Shown: positions 8,421 through 17,247, counted from the first letter of the stretch. The stretch is 64,000 nt of DNA from Myxococcales bacterium (GCA_022184915.1 JAGTJU010000002.1:496001-560000); one strand, 5' to 3'. Translations and numbers: made by a program. The notes: generated from the letters alone by a model not told the origin.

Positions 8421-9593
8421 TCAAACCGCGCCGGCTGCTGGCGGGGGAGGCATGATGAGGTCTCGAAACAGACCCGGGTCTCCGGCTTGCCCCTGCATGG
8501 CGGCCATGGCGATGTTGTACATTTCGCGCGCGGTGACGTAGTGCAACTTCCAGTGCACGCCGTCGTTGTACGTGCGCGCCAGCTCTTCGTGCAGGGCGCG
8601 GCCGGGTGGGCCCAGCAAACATCCTGCCTGCGCTTCTTGCGCGCCGTGAGTGTGCACCTTCACGAACACCCATTCCGGGCGCCCCGCGACGTGGATGTTT
8701 TGGTTCACCCAGGAACGAAGGCGCCACGGGGTGGGGGGATCGTGGGCCGTCACATTGGCGTTTTCGATACGAGGCAGGGGGCGGCGGACACTTCGTAGCG
8801 TGAGAGCCAAAGGGCCTTCGACAATGAGCAAGCGATCGTCGTGCCAGCGCCCCACCTTGGCTTCCTCCCCTCGGTCGAAGGCACGTCTGCGACTGAGGTC
8901 ACCCACTGGCCAGTAAATCTGATTGACGATGGCTGCCTGGCTTTCGTCCGGGGCGGCGGGAAAGGTGTAGTCGGCGTAGCACCCGGTCTCGAAGAGCACC
9001 TCGAGCTCGTTGTCCACGCCGCACCAACGACCGTCCGCCCGCGCGTTGGCTAGACACCAGTTGCCGTGGATGAAGGCGTATCGGACCTTGTCCTGCGTGC
9101 GGCTGAGATGCCCATGTGAGGCGAACCGCCCCAGGCCCTCTTCGAGCTTGGCCTTGAGGCTCGCGGCCGTGTCGCCATCGTGGTGGATGTGAACCTCCAC
9201 CTCGCCCAACCCCTGGCGGGCAAGGTCGGCGAGCACGTCGAGGTGGCGCCCGTCGTACTCTTCGGTGGGAAAGAAAAACGAATGCCGAGGGGCATGGCCG
9301 TCGGCATCCCTGAAATCCTGGCAGAGGGCCGGGTAGCCTCTACGCCACGTCTCCACGCGCGCGTCGGCGACCGCAGCGCCGGGCGACTTCCAGCGCGGCT
9401 CGTAATGGTCGCAGAACGCAAAGACAAGGTGGCGGGGGCCCGCCACGGGCGTACCTCGGTTCGCCAGGGGAGCAAGAAGGCGCCGTCCTCGCGCCCGCAG
9501 GTAAGCCGGCAGCCAGCGCTCGAGGTGCTTGCCCCGGATCTTCTTCACCAAGGGAAGTTCATTGAAGATTCCTGCGCCGTTGGCACCCTTCAT
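8421..9593 (-). CDS. EPS-cluster hypothetical protein, possible polysaccharide deacetylase/hydrolase fold
   Basis: This soluble protein of 390 residues has acidic/His motifs reminiscent of NodB-type deacetylases or related barrel glycosidases: LVFAFCDHYEP near residue 55, FFFPTEEYDGRH, EVHIHHDGD near 130, and AFIHGNWCLANAR. These could line a metal site, but the standard NodB motif set is not clearly present. No signal peptide is seen. The ATG at 9593 (MKGANGAGIF) is chosen; an upstream start at 9620 is possible. It sits downstream of the partner-switch pair on the same strand, about 60 bp away. The assignment rests on motif resemblance only. Confidence 0.8.
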   Translation of the reverse strand: MKGANGAGIFNELPLVKKIRGKHLERWLPAYLRARGRRLLAPLANRGTPVAGPRHLVFAFCDHYEPRWKSPGAAVADARVETWRRGYPALCQDFRDADGHAPRHSFFFPTEEYDGRHLDVLADLARQGLGEVEVHIHHDGDTAASLKAKLEEGLGRFASHGHLSRTQDKVRYAFIHGNWCLANARADGRWCGVDNELEVLFETGCYADYTFPAAPDESQAAIVNQIYWPVGDLSRRRAFDRGEEAKVGRWHDDRLLIVEGPLALTLRSVRRPLPRIENANVTAHDPPTPWRLRSWVNQNIHVAGRPEWVFVKVHTHGAQEAQAGCLLGPPGRALHEELARTYNDGVHWKLHYVTAREMYNIAMAAMQGQAGDPGLFRDLIMPPPPAAGAV

Positions 9594-9651
9594 GTCGCGC
9601 CCCTCACCACCTTCACCCACCCGCTCCGGACAACCTACCTACGTGAGCGCG

Positions 9652-9954
9652 TCACGCGCCCATCAGGATGCGATCCAGCTTCAAAAGCTTCAAGATCGCC
9701 AGGGGTTGATCCTTGACGCCCTTGACCTCGACCTTGCCGCCGTACGCCCGAACGCGCCTGAACAAAGACACCACGGCACCCACACCGCAGCTGTCGATGA
9801 GCCGGAGGCTCGACAGATCCACGTACACCTTCTTGTGGCCCTCCTGGACGATGCGGTCCATCGTCGGCCGCAAGTCCACGACCGTGAGAGCGTCCAGCTC
9901 TCCGGAAATGCGGACGATGACCGAGTCACCCTCGGTGGACATGGTGAACGTCAT
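9652..9954 (-). CDS. STAS-domain anti-anti-sigma factor (SpoIIAA/RsbV-like)
   Basis: This 100-residue single-domain STAS protein has the usual start (VIVRISGELDALTVVDLRP) and helix 2 phosphorylation region (VDLSSLRLIDSCGVGAVVSL). In a partner switch the unphosphorylated form sequesters the kinase-like anti-sigma factor. The usual DSSGLG/DSTGLG motif is DSCGVG here, with one Ser retained and a Cys at the next position. Its ATG overlaps the stop codon of the upstream ATPase gene as ATGA, so the two proteins should be made in fixed proportion. Likely partners are the ATPase at 9951 and the FHA-PP2C phosphatase at 1445. Confidence 0.92.
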   Translation of the reverse strand: MTFTMSTEGDSVIVRISGELDALTVVDLRPTMDRIVQEGHKKVYVDLSSLRLIDSCGVGAVVSLFRRVRAYGGKVEVKGVKDQPLAILKLLKLDRILMGA

Positions 9955-10412
9955 TTTTCGATATCTCTAGCGATCCGCTTGGACAACTTCAAGGTGTTAG
10001 GGGGGCCTGCCAGGTACTCGACGCGGTCCATGAGGGTGCGGATCAAATATACCCCGAGTCCCGATTCGGGAAGGTCTTCGAGCGTAGGGTCCTTGATGGC
10101 CTGCAAATCGAACGGCTGGCTATCGTCCTTGAGCTCCACGTGCAACACATCCCCCACCGAATAAAGCAACACCGACATTCTCCCGGGATCTCGCCCCTCG
10201 TACCCGTGAATCGCCACGTTGTTGAACGCCTCTCCGACCGCCGTGACCACTCCGATCCGTAGGTCTTCGAGATTCTGTTTCGAGGTGCCCGAACCAACGG
10301 CTAGCTTGCAGGCAGCGGACACGGTTCGCAACACCACCGACCGGTGTGCAAGGGTGGCCGGCACCTCCAGCAGGATGGGCAGCGTCTTTTGTGACACTTT
10401 GGGTTCCGTCAT
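9951..10412 (-). CDS. RsbW/SpoIIAB-like anti-sigma factor kinase (HATPase)
   Basis: This 153-residue GHKL-type ATPase has the N box in AVGEAFNNVAIHGYEG, a modified G1 box (ELKDDSQPFD in place of DxGxGFD) and a G2 region LPESGLGVYLIRTLMD. Such proteins phosphorylate the STAS partner and bind a sigma factor or another output protein. The ATG at 10412 (MTEPKVSQKT) is taken as the start; further upstream the frame enters the divergent intergenic region before the sugar transferase gene. No sigma factor gene is found in the window, so the output is unknown. It is the first gene of the ATPase-STAS operon. Confidence 0.9.
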   Translation of the reverse strand: MTEPKVSQKTLPILLEVPATLAHRSVVLRTVSAACKLAVGSGTSKQNLEDLRIGVVTAVGEAFNNVAIHGYEGRDPGRMSVLLYSVGDVLHVELKDDSQPFDLQAIKDPTLEDLPESGLGVYLIRTLMDRVEYLAGPPNTLKLSKRIARDIEK

Positions 10413-10476
10413 GAACCTGGGCCGAGCGCTGTGGGTTCCTCGTGCGTGTGTTAAGCTGCGGCAGGGGTGGTGATTC

Positions 10477-11199
10477 GTGAGATTGGGAGTCCGCCTGATT
10501 AAGCGCGTGTTCGACATCGCCTGTTCGGCGACAGGACTGGCCATTACTGTACCATTTTACCCCCTGATTGCAGGGGCCATCTACCTCGAAAGTCCTGGCC
10601 CGGTGTTTTACAAGCAGCGCCGGGTTCGTCGCCTCCTGGGGGGAGGTGCTGGTGGCAAGGACCTCGAGTTCGAGGACTTCGAGATCCTCAAGTTTCGCAC
10701 CATGGTGCTGGACGCCGAAAAGAACGGCGCTCAGCTGGCCGCCAAGGCGGACAGGAGGGTCACCCGGGTCGGCCGCTTTCTGCGCAAGACCCGCATCGAC
10801 GAGTTGCCACAACTGTGGAACGTGTGGAAAGGGGACATGAGCATGGTGGGGCCGCGCCCCGAGCGCCCCGAGATCTTGCAACAATTGGCGCTGGCGATCC
10901 CTTACTTCGAGGAGCGCACCCGGGGGGTCAAGCCAGGGCTTACGGGGTTGGCCCAGGTCTGTCTGGGCTACACCGGCGAGGCGGATCCGAAGAGCGAGAT
11001 CGGCGCCTACCTCAAGGACCTGACCAACCCCTTTGGGATTCCCGAAGCCGAGGGCGCGTTGGCCGACGACATGCGGGTCAAGTTGCTCTACGATCTTGCC
11101 TACTGTGCCTCTCTCGAAGACCTCAAGAGTTTCGCGCGCACCGAGCTCGAGATCTTGCTCAAGACGCCTCTCGTCATGCTCAGGGGGAGTGGTCAATGA
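10477..11199 (+). CDS. EPS-initiating sugar-phosphate transferase (bacterial sugar transferase family)
   Basis: This 240-residue membrane-associated enzyme should transfer a sugar-1-phosphate to undecaprenyl phosphate and so start the repeat unit. Family motifs are [13 protein letters not shown] with the N-terminal membrane helix, [22 protein letters not shown], the catalytic Asp-Glu in [24 protein letters not shown] and [11 protein letters not shown]. It is the short PglC/WcaJ-C form without the extra N-terminal membrane bundle. A C-terminal extension of about 60 residues follows the core. The start is GTG at 10477. It leads a rightward pair with the GT2 gene and is divergent from the partner-switch operon, 64 bp away. 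Confidence 0.95.
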   Translation: MRLGVRLIKRVFDIACSATGLAITVPFYPLIAGAIYLESPGPVFYKQRRVRRLLGGGAGGKDLEFEDFEILKFRTMVLDAEKNGAQLAAKADRRVTRVGRFLRKTRIDELPQLWNVWKGDMSMVGPRPERPEILQQLALAIPYFEERTRGVKPGLTGLAQVCLGYTGEADPKSEIGAYLKDLTNPFGIPEAEGALADDMRVKLLYDLAYCASLEDLKSFARTELEILLKTPLVMLRGSGQ

Positions 11200-11259
11200 G
11201 GCTGGTTCCCTGGTGCCCGTGAGCGTGAGGGCGGCTGCCTGACGTCGGGAGGTGCTTGC

Positions 11260-12387
11260 GTGCTCGGGCTGGCGTTCGCGTGTCTGGGGCTCTTGGTCTA
11301 CACCTACGTGGGGTATCCATTGCTCGTCGCCCTGGCCGCGCGGCTGTGGCCGGCGCCCCGGGTGACGGCATCAAGCGAGACACCTCTCGTTTCCGTATGC
11401 CTGCCGGTGTTCAACGCCGAGGGGTTCATCGACGCGAAGCTCGAGAGCCTCTTGGGGCTGGACTGGCCCGCGCAGGCGCTCGAGGTGCTGGTGTTCGATG
11501 ACGGGTCTTCGGACGGTACGGCGGCGGCGCTTGCGGCCTGGGAACGGAAGGAGCCGCGCGTACGCCTGTTTCAAGGTGAGGGTCGAGCGGGCAAACCTTC
11601 GGCGTTGAACCGCCTTGCGGCCGAGGCCCGCGGCGAGGTGCTCTTCCTCACAGACGTGCGCCAACTTCTTCATCCGGCGGCGCTTCGTGCGCTCGTCCGG
11701 ATCCTCCTGACGCCGGATGTGGGGATGGTGAGTGGCAACCTCGAGCTCCGGGGCGCAGCGGGCAGCGGTATGTACTGGCGTTATGAAAAGTGGATTCGAG
11801 CCAACGAAGCTCGTTTCCGCTCGCTGGTCGGCGTGTCAGGGGCCGTGGCGGCGGTACGCAAAGCCGACCTGCCCGCCTTGCCAGCGGACCTCATCCTCGA
11901 CGACGTGTATACGCCCATGTGCTTGCGCCTCGCCGGTCGTCGCGTGGTCCTTGCCCAGGATGCCCTGGCTTACGACGAGGCCTTCGAGGACGACCGGGAA
12001 TTCGCGCGCAAGGTGCGCACGTTGGCTGGTAATTTTCAGCTCTTTGCGAAGCTGCCACGCCTGCTCGTGCCCATCGTGAACCCCTCTTGGTTCGAGACGG
12101 TGTCACACAAGCTGGCGCGGTTGCTTTGTCCGGTGGGGCTCTTCGGTCTCCTTCTCGCCAGCGTGGCGTTGTCCGTCGTGCCGCCCGCCGAGGAGCCTCG
12201 GTTCGTCTCGTCGCAGGCGGCAGGCGTGGCGCTGCTCTTGGGCCAATCCGCGTTCTATGTGGGCGCTCTCGCGGGTCGCCGTGCGGGCAAGCTGGGTACC
12301 CTGTGCCGCACCTTCGTGGTGCTTCACATGGCCGTCGTGGTGGGGTTTTACCGTTTTCTGCGCGGGCGCCAGCGGGTGACCTGGTAA
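11260..12387 (+). CDS. Membrane glycosyltransferase family 2
   Basis: This 375-residue enzyme has an N-terminal transmembrane helix (LAFACLGLLVYTYVGYPLLVAL), a GT2 catalytic domain (VSVCLPVFNAEGFI, VFDDGSSDGT, GKPSALNRL, LFLTDVRQLLHP) and two or three C-terminal transmembrane helices. This is the layout of synthase-like GT2 proteins that work at the cytoplasmic membrane. The usual DxD is replaced by TDVRQ, a known variant in EPS glycosyltransferases. LDDVYTPMCLRL provides the acceptor-binding acidic motif. The GTG at 11260 is preceded by GGGAGG. It probably adds an early sugar after the initiating transferase upstream. Confidence 0.92.
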   Translation: MLGLAFACLGLLVYTYVGYPLLVALAARLWPAPRVTASSETPLVSVCLPVFNAEGFIDAKLESLLGLDWPAQALEVLVFDDGSSDGTAAALAAWERKEPRVRLFQGEGRAGKPSALNRLAAEARGEVLFLTDVRQLLHPAALRALVRILLTPDVGMVSGNLELRGAAGSGMYWRYEKWIRANEARFRSLVGVSGAVAAVRKADLPALPADLILDDVYTPMCLRLAGRRVVLAQDALAYDEAFEDDREFARKVRTLAGNFQLFAKLPRLLVPIVNPSWFETVSHKLARLLCPVGLFGLLLASVALSVVPPAEEPRFVSSQAAGVALLLGQSAFYVGALAGRRAGKLGTLCRTFVVLHMAVVVGFYRFLRGRQRVTW

Positions 12388-12413
12388 GCGCAGCCTCTGC
12401 GGCCGGACCCACC

Positions 12414-13409
12414 TCAGGGGGACGCCAACACGGGCGCCAGCCACTCGGCCAACGCCTTCGAGTAAACCCGGGCGCCTTCGGGCGTGAGATGAACATCGTC
12501 GGCGTAATGCCGGGGCGTAAGCCCGAGGGCCCGCGGATCCCGCGCGTCCACGAGGCGTGCGCCCGAGGCGGCCAAGAGTGCCGTCATTTCGGGGTAAAGC
12601 GGGTACGGCGGGCCCTCGAACGCCGCAGGGACCGGGTACGCCACGAACACCAGTTTCACGCCTTCCTCCCGCGCGACTGCCAGCAGGCGCGCGAGGGCGC
12701 GGGTCTTCCGGAGCGAGGCGCGCTCGTCTCCTGGGGCCGGGGCTTCGGGCGACAGGGGGTGGCTTCCGGGGTCATGTGCGCCGGTCGACTGTGGGGGGAG
12801 GGCCGCTTCGCGGGCCTGCTGTTGAAGCAAATTGGCCTGGTTCACGTCGCGGAGGAAAGCTTTGTATCCGGGCACGAAGGCGCCCAGAACCCTCTCCTTG
12901 AGGCGTCCACGTACGGCAATGGCTGCCGATAACGACGACAGCACGAATTCGGAGCGCTCGTCGAAGGTTCGAAGGTCGATGGTGAACACCGAAGGCCAGT
13001 CGGGAACGGACGTGAAGAAATGCGCGAGGCGGCCGATCTCGATGCGGTTCCCGTCAAGGAGGTCGTCTTCGTAGAACGTGATGACGGCCGTGTCTATGCT
13101 GTTGCCCCGGTCGTAGAAAGTGTCCTTCAAGAGGAAATGCCAGGTGTCCACGCGCGAAGCGTCTGCCACGAACTTTCCAGCGGAGACCTTGACACCGAGG
13201 GCGGTCAGACCGGGCACGAGCACGTCGAGGTCGACGCCCTCGTCGGTGGCCGAGTTGCCCACGAAGGCCACCCGGGGTGCCGGTGAAGAGGCCAGTGCGG
13301 CTGCGCGTTCGGGGTAGGCACGAAAGCGGCGCAAATCCTTCGAGGCCGATACCAGGACCGTGCGGGCCGCAAGCTCGAGGGCGAGCAGCGCGACCACGAG
13401 CGTACCCAC
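12414..13409 (-). CDS. SGNH/AlgJ-like protein paired with the MBOAT acyltransferase
   Basis: The protein has about 331 residues with an N-terminal membrane anchor (VGTLVVALLALELAARTVLV) followed by an SGNH-hydrolase-like periplasmic domain. Block I reads VAFVGNSATDEG with the candidate catalytic Ser near residue 53, and the C-terminal block HYADDVHLTPEGARVYS supplies the Asp-x-x-His pair. Such proteins accept acyl groups from an MBOAT partner and acetylate exported polysaccharide, as with AlgI/AlgJ. The start is uncertain: GTG at 13409 fits a gene beginning just after the MBOAT stop at 13444, whereas an ATG at 13574 would overlap it by 131 bp. Confidence 0.85.
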   Translation of the reverse strand: MGTLVVALLALELAARTVLVSASKDLRRFRAYPERAAALASSPAPRVAFVGNSATDEGVDLDVLVPGLTALGVKVSAGKFVADASRVDTWHFLLKDTFYDRGNSIDTAVITFYEDDLLDGNRIEIGRLAHFFTSVPDWPSVFTIDLRTFDERSEFVLSSLSAAIAVRGRLKERVLGAFVPGYKAFLRDVNQANLLQQQAREAALPPQSTGAHDPGSHPLSPEAPAPGDERASLRKTRALARLLAVAREEGVKLVFVAYPVPAAFEGPPYPLYPEMTALLAASGARLVDARDPRALGLTPRHYADDVHLTPEGARVYSKALAEWLAPVLASP

Positions 13410-13443
13410 CGCGTACCAGCGTGAACCCGTGGCGTCCCTTTGG

Positions 13444-15102
13444 CTAGAACTGGAAGTAGATGAACTCAACGGCTTTCTCCGCGTGGAAGAACAGAACCAT
13501 GACCACCACGTACACGTACGCCAGCGCCCGCCCGGTCCAGGGCCATGCCCCCACTCTCTCGATACGCCGTTCACCTTCGATGAGCCGTTCGATGAAGAGG
13601 AGGGGAAAGGCCAAAAACGCCATCAAAGCGAGCGCCGACCCCACAAAGGGCGTGTAGTGGAAGTCCGTGAGGACCCTGCCGGCCATGTGGTAAGCCGCCT
13701 GGAAGTTGTCGGCCCGGAACAGCAACCATCCGACGCAGGTGAGATGGAACATACCCAGGATGCGCAGAGGACGGCGCCAGGTCGCCCCGAAGGCGCCCTC
13801 GGGTACCGTGTCTGGAATCTGGAGCACGCGGAAGAGGCACAAGACGATGCCATGGAAGAAACCCCAGGCCACGAAGGTCCAGCTGGCGCCGTGCCACAGT
13901 CCGCCGAGCAGCATCGTGATCATGAGGTTTCGGTACAGCTTTCTGTTTCCGCCGCGATTTCCTCCCAGGGGGATGTACAGATAGTCCCGCAGCCAGGTTG
14001 AGAGGCTGATGTGCCACCGCTTCCAGAAGTCACTTGGGCTTTGGGCCAAGTAGGGCTGGTTGAAGTTCACGACCAGCTCGTAACCAAAGAACTTCGATAT
14101 CCCGCGGGCCATCGAGGAATAGCCGGAAAAGTCGCCGTAGATCTGGAGCGCAAACGCGTAGATTCCCACGAGGGTCTCGGGCCCGTGAAGGCCGCTGCCC
14201 TGGCCCGCGCCGTAGGGGAAGAAGATGGCATTCGCCACTTGCGCAAGGTTGTCTGCGATCACCACCTTCCGAAACAACCCCACGGCGATGAGCCAGGTTC
14301 CTTCTCGCATCATCTGCCGTGTCACCGTGCGAGGCTCCACCACCTGCGGCAACAGGGTGTGGGCGCGCATGATGGGCCCCGCGATCAGGTGAGGAAAGAA
14401 GCAGACGAAGAGGGCGAAGTCGCCGAAGTCGCGGGTGGGTTGGGCGTCCCCGCGGTAGATGTCGATGGTGTAGCTCATCGCCTGGAAGGTGTAGAAGCTG
14501 ATCCCCGCAGGCAGCAGGATGCCGAGTGTGTGGAGCGATGTGGACATCCCCATGCGGTCGAGCAGGGTGGCGAAGCTGCCCACGAAAAAGTCGAAGTACT
14601 TGAAGAAACCCAGCAAGCCCAGGTTGGCGATCATGCTGATCACCAGGAACACCTTGCGACGCCTGACCTCCGGCAGACGCATCAGCGTGGGAAGCACGAA
14701 TCCGTAGGCCAGGCTCAGCGCCACGAGGGAAAACGGGATCCACAGATCCGCCAGGCTCTGCGGCAAGGCCGCCCTGACGGCCGACGCGTTGTGGGTCTCC
14801 AGACCGCGTCTCAGGAGCTCGTAGTCGATGCCGCTACACAGGAGGAACCCCGCGCCGATGACCAGGGCGCCGAGGCGTCGCAGCGCTCTGCGCGACAGAG
14901 CCACGCCGGCAACCCCGAGCCCCCCGACGAAATCGATGATGGTCGAAAACAGGACGAGGAACAGAAACCGGTAGTCCCAAAAACCGTAGAAGACATAGCT
15001 CGCCCCCAACATGAGCCGGTTTTGTCCCCTGTGCGACAGTCGCCAATAGGGAACGAAAACCGCCAGGAAGAACAGCCAAAATCCGAGCGTGTTGTAATTC
15101 AC
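13444..15102 (-). CDS. MBOAT family O-acyltransferase (AlgI-like)
   Basis: This 552-residue polytopic membrane protein has the MBOAT signature: PAGISFYTFQAMSYTIDIYRG, FFPHLIAGPIMR, SDFWKRWHISLSTWLRDYLYIPLGG, and the catalytic His in LGGLWHGASWTF near residue 400. It passes acyl groups, usually acetyl, across the inner membrane for O-acetylation of exopolysaccharide. The N-terminus (FWLFFLAVFVPYWRL, MLGASYVFYGFWDYRFL) is typical of AlgI/PatA-type enzymes. A hydrophilic insert of about 30 residues lies near residues 95-125. It is followed by the SGNH partner and preceded, 42 bp upstream, by the Wzy-like gene on the same strand. Confidence 0.95.
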   Translation of the reverse strand: MNYNTLGFWLFFLAVFVPYWRLSHRGQNRLMLGASYVFYGFWDYRFLFLVLFSTIIDFVGGLGVAGVALSRRALRRLGALVIGAGFLLCSGIDYELLRRGLETHNASAVRAALPQSLADLWIPFSLVALSLAYGFVLPTLMRLPEVRRRKVFLVISMIANLGLLGFFKYFDFFVGSFATLLDRMGMSTSLHTLGILLPAGISFYTFQAMSYTIDIYRGDAQPTRDFGDFALFVCFFPHLIAGPIMRAHTLLPQVVEPRTVTRQMMREGTWLIAVGLFRKVVIADNLAQVANAIFFPYGAGQGSGLHGPETLVGIYAFALQIYGDFSGYSSMARGISKFFGYELVVNFNQPYLAQSPSDFWKRWHISLSTWLRDYLYIPLGGNRGGNRKLYRNLMITMLLGGLWHGASWTFVAWGFFHGIVLCLFRVLQIPDTVPEGAFGATWRRPLRILGMFHLTCVGWLLFRADNFQAAYHMAGRVLTDFHYTPFVGSALALMAFLAFPLLFIERLIEGERRIERVGAWPWTGRALAYVYVVVMVLFFHAEKAVEFIYFQF

Positions 15103-15143
15103 GGCGCTTGACCCTCGCGCAGAATCCGATGGCCGGGCATGGC

Positions 15144-16505
15144 TTAAACTTTCGTGCGTAGGTACGCCTTGAGAAACACCAACAACACCCCGTCGATGGC
15201 CACCACCGCCAGGAGATCTTTGGCGGTGCTGGCCACGCGAAAGTCTGGCATCAGCTCACGCGCTCCCGCATAGAGGGCTCCCACCAACCCCAGGTAGATC
15301 CAAAAAATATTGTGATCCGAAAACGAAAGGAACATGGAAGATACCATGAGCCCGCACATGGCCGATAGCAGAGCCGTGGCCCACAGGCGGACCAGGGGAG
15401 GCGCGTTCGAGCGCCCGGAGAGCAGGGTCATGGGTACCTTGAATGCGAAATAGACCACGGCGCTCCAGAAGAACAGGCCCACGAGCCCCAATTCGCCCAG
15501 CGCGAGCATCATGGAATTGTGTGCCGTGCGTTCGTGAAACTCCGTGAACTGGCCTTTTCCCATGCCAAAGATCGGTGACTGCCGCGCCAGCTCGAACGCA
15601 ACGTCCCAGGCCTCGTAGCGACTCATCGTGGATTCGTCGGCGCTGTCTCCCGAACGCCCCCCGAGCATCATGACGGGCCCCGCCACCAAGGCGGCGAGCA
15701 CAAGGCCGAGCGCCTTCCAGCGGCGCAAAAAGTACACCCCCAGGACGGCCATGAATGCCAGCTGTCCGCTGCGCGATTGGGTGAAGATGGTGCAAAGCCC
15801 CGTTGCCGCCACCGAGAATGCGACCAGCAGGGCACGGGGTAAGGTCTTCCGCATCTCCAAGAGCGCGATGGCGAAGGGAACGCCGATGCTCACGATCACG
15901 GCCAGCTCGTTGGGATCTTGCATGATGCCGCGGTAACGAACGCGGTGAAGTACGCTGGTCGTGCCGGCGAGGCCGATGTGCTCACAGCGGTACTCGACCC
16001 CTGCCTCGAGGTTTCCTTCGTAACAATCCTCTCTTTCCTCGCAGCTGCGGCCATCGGGTACGAGTTGATCCGACGTGGGATCGTCGCTCTGCTTCACGCA
16101 GCCGAGGGGAGCGAAGGCCTGGTGCACGCCCACGAGGGTGATGGAGAGGCTCAAGCACAAGAGCACGGTGGCCATGATCCGGAGCGAGCGGAGGGTCTGG
16201 AGGCTTCCAGCCACCATCAAAAAGAGGCACAGGGAGACCATCGAGCCGAGCATCTCGCTGAGGATGTCCCAGGGCGCCTTTACAGCCAGCGTGACGAAGG
16301 CCCACCCGAAATAGGCGCCGGCCCAGGGCAAGAGGGGGTTGCTTTGCAGGCGCGCGAACCCGCGTCGTACGTCCAGTGCGCAGCCGATGGCTGCAAGGAG
16401 CAGGCCGATGTAGATCCAGGGGACCCGCCCGAGGATGGGAATGAACTCCTGGGGCCGGATGTAGACCAGGAAGAGGATGCCAACGAGGCCGGGTATGGCG
16501 AACAT
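15144..16505 (-). CDS. O-antigen ligase/polymerase family protein (Wzy-like)
   Basis: This 453-residue membrane protein has about ten transmembrane helices. The Wzy_C-type region includes IFTQSRSGQLAFMAVLGVYF, PIFGMGKGQFTEFHERTAHNSM and LALGELGLVGLFFWS, as in EPS polymerases. An unusual periplasmic-type loop at about residues 135-185 is hydrophilic and has four Cys residues (FAPLGC, GRSCEEREDC, EYRCEH), which could form two disulfides. It would join repeat units delivered by the flippase at 26421. It starts at ATG 16505 and is divergent from the export lipoprotein gene at 16588. Confidence 0.92.
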   Translation of the reverse strand: MFAIPGLVGILFLVYIRPQEFIPILGRVPWIYIGLLLAAIGCALDVRRGFARLQSNPLLPWAGAYFGWAFVTLAVKAPWDILSEMLGSMVSLCLFLMVAGSLQTLRSLRIMATVLLCLSLSITLVGVHQAFAPLGCVKQSDDPTSDQLVPDGRSCEEREDCYEGNLEAGVEYRCEHIGLAGTTSVLHRVRYRGIMQDPNELAVIVSIGVPFAIALLEMRKTLPRALLVAFSVAATGLCTIFTQSRSGQLAFMAVLGVYFLRRWKALGLVLAALVAGPVMMLGGRSGDSADESTMSRYEAWDVAFELARQSPIFGMGKGQFTEFHERTAHNSMMLALGELGLVGLFFWSAVVYFAFKVPMTLLSGRSNAPPLVRLWATALLSAMCGLMVSSMFLSFSDHNIFWIYLGLVGALYAGARELMPDFRVASTAKDLLAVVAIDGVLLVFLKAYLRTKV

Positions 16506-16587
16506 GAGAAACCAGACGTATCGTACCTTGATGCGGCGGGAAACAACCTCGTTCAGGGGCGTTCAGGCAAGTTCGAAGCGGGGGCAG

Positions 16588-17247
16588 ATGCGGAAGCACC
16601 CGACATGCGGTGTTCCCTCGCGGGGCCTGGCCTCGGCCGTGGGCTCGAGACTTTTGCCCGTGAGTCTGGCCGTGAGTCTACTCGGCCTCGCGATTTCGGC
16701 ATGTGCGGCCAAGCAATACACGTACAACTACGCGAAAGAACCTGACCCGCGAAGCCGGGAGTTCGTGGTGGGCGCGGCGGACCTGCTGCGCGTGAACGTG
16801 TGGGGCCAACAAGAGCTGAGCGTGGACATCGCGGTTCGGCCGGACGGCAAGATCACCTTGCCCCTGGTGGGTGACGTGGTAGCGGCCGGGCGTACGCCGT
16901 CCGAGATCCGCGACGAGGTTCAGTCGCGGTTGACGGCCTACGTGAAGAGTGAGTCGGCGAAGGTCACGGTCGGCGTGATCGAGATCCGGAGCTACCGGTT
17001 TACGGTGAGTGGCAACGTGGAAAAGCCGGGTCAGTACACGGCGCCCTCCTACTTGACGGTGATCGAGGCTCTCAGCATGGCAGGAGGACCGAACCGGTTC
17101 GCCCAGTCCGAGGAGGTCGTGATCCTGCGCGACTACGGTACGAAAAAGTATCGTAAGATCCCGATCAACTACGAAACGCTTCGTCTGGGCACCACGCCCG
17201 ACATGAACATCGTCATCATGCCGAACGACAACATCGTGGTGCCCTGA
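16588..17247 (+). CDS. Wza-like polysaccharide export lipoprotein
   Basis: This 219-residue protein has a signal peptide and lipobox (SLLGLAISACAAKQ). The polysaccharide export domain starts at about residue 60 (REFVVGAADLLRVNVWGQQELS, VRPDGKITLPLVGDVVAAG) and is followed by one SLBB-type domain (FTVSGNVEKPGQYTAPSYLTVIEAL). It is shorter than full Wza (about 360-380 residues) and has no obvious C-terminal helix for an outer-membrane pore, so it may need a separate outer-membrane partner. The barrel protein at 38450 is a candidate by location only. The ATG at 16588 is chosen because it directly precedes the signal peptide. Confidence 0.93.
   Translation: MRKHPTCGVPSRGLASAVGSRLLPVSLAVSLLGLAISACAAKQYTYNYAKEPDPRSREFVVGAADLLRVNVWGQQELSVDIAVRPDGKITLPLVGDVVAAGRTPSEIRDEVQSRLTAYVKSESAKVTVGVIEIRSYRFTVSGNVEKPGQYTAPSYLTVIEALSMAGGPNRFAQSEEVVILRDYGTKKYRKIPINYETLRLGTTPDMNIVIMPNDNIVVP

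Noticed and set aside
14011-15111. Plus-strand open frame opposite the MBOAT gene
   Set aside because: His/Glu/Gln-rich antisense translation without hydrophobic helices; the MBOAT signature is on the other strand.
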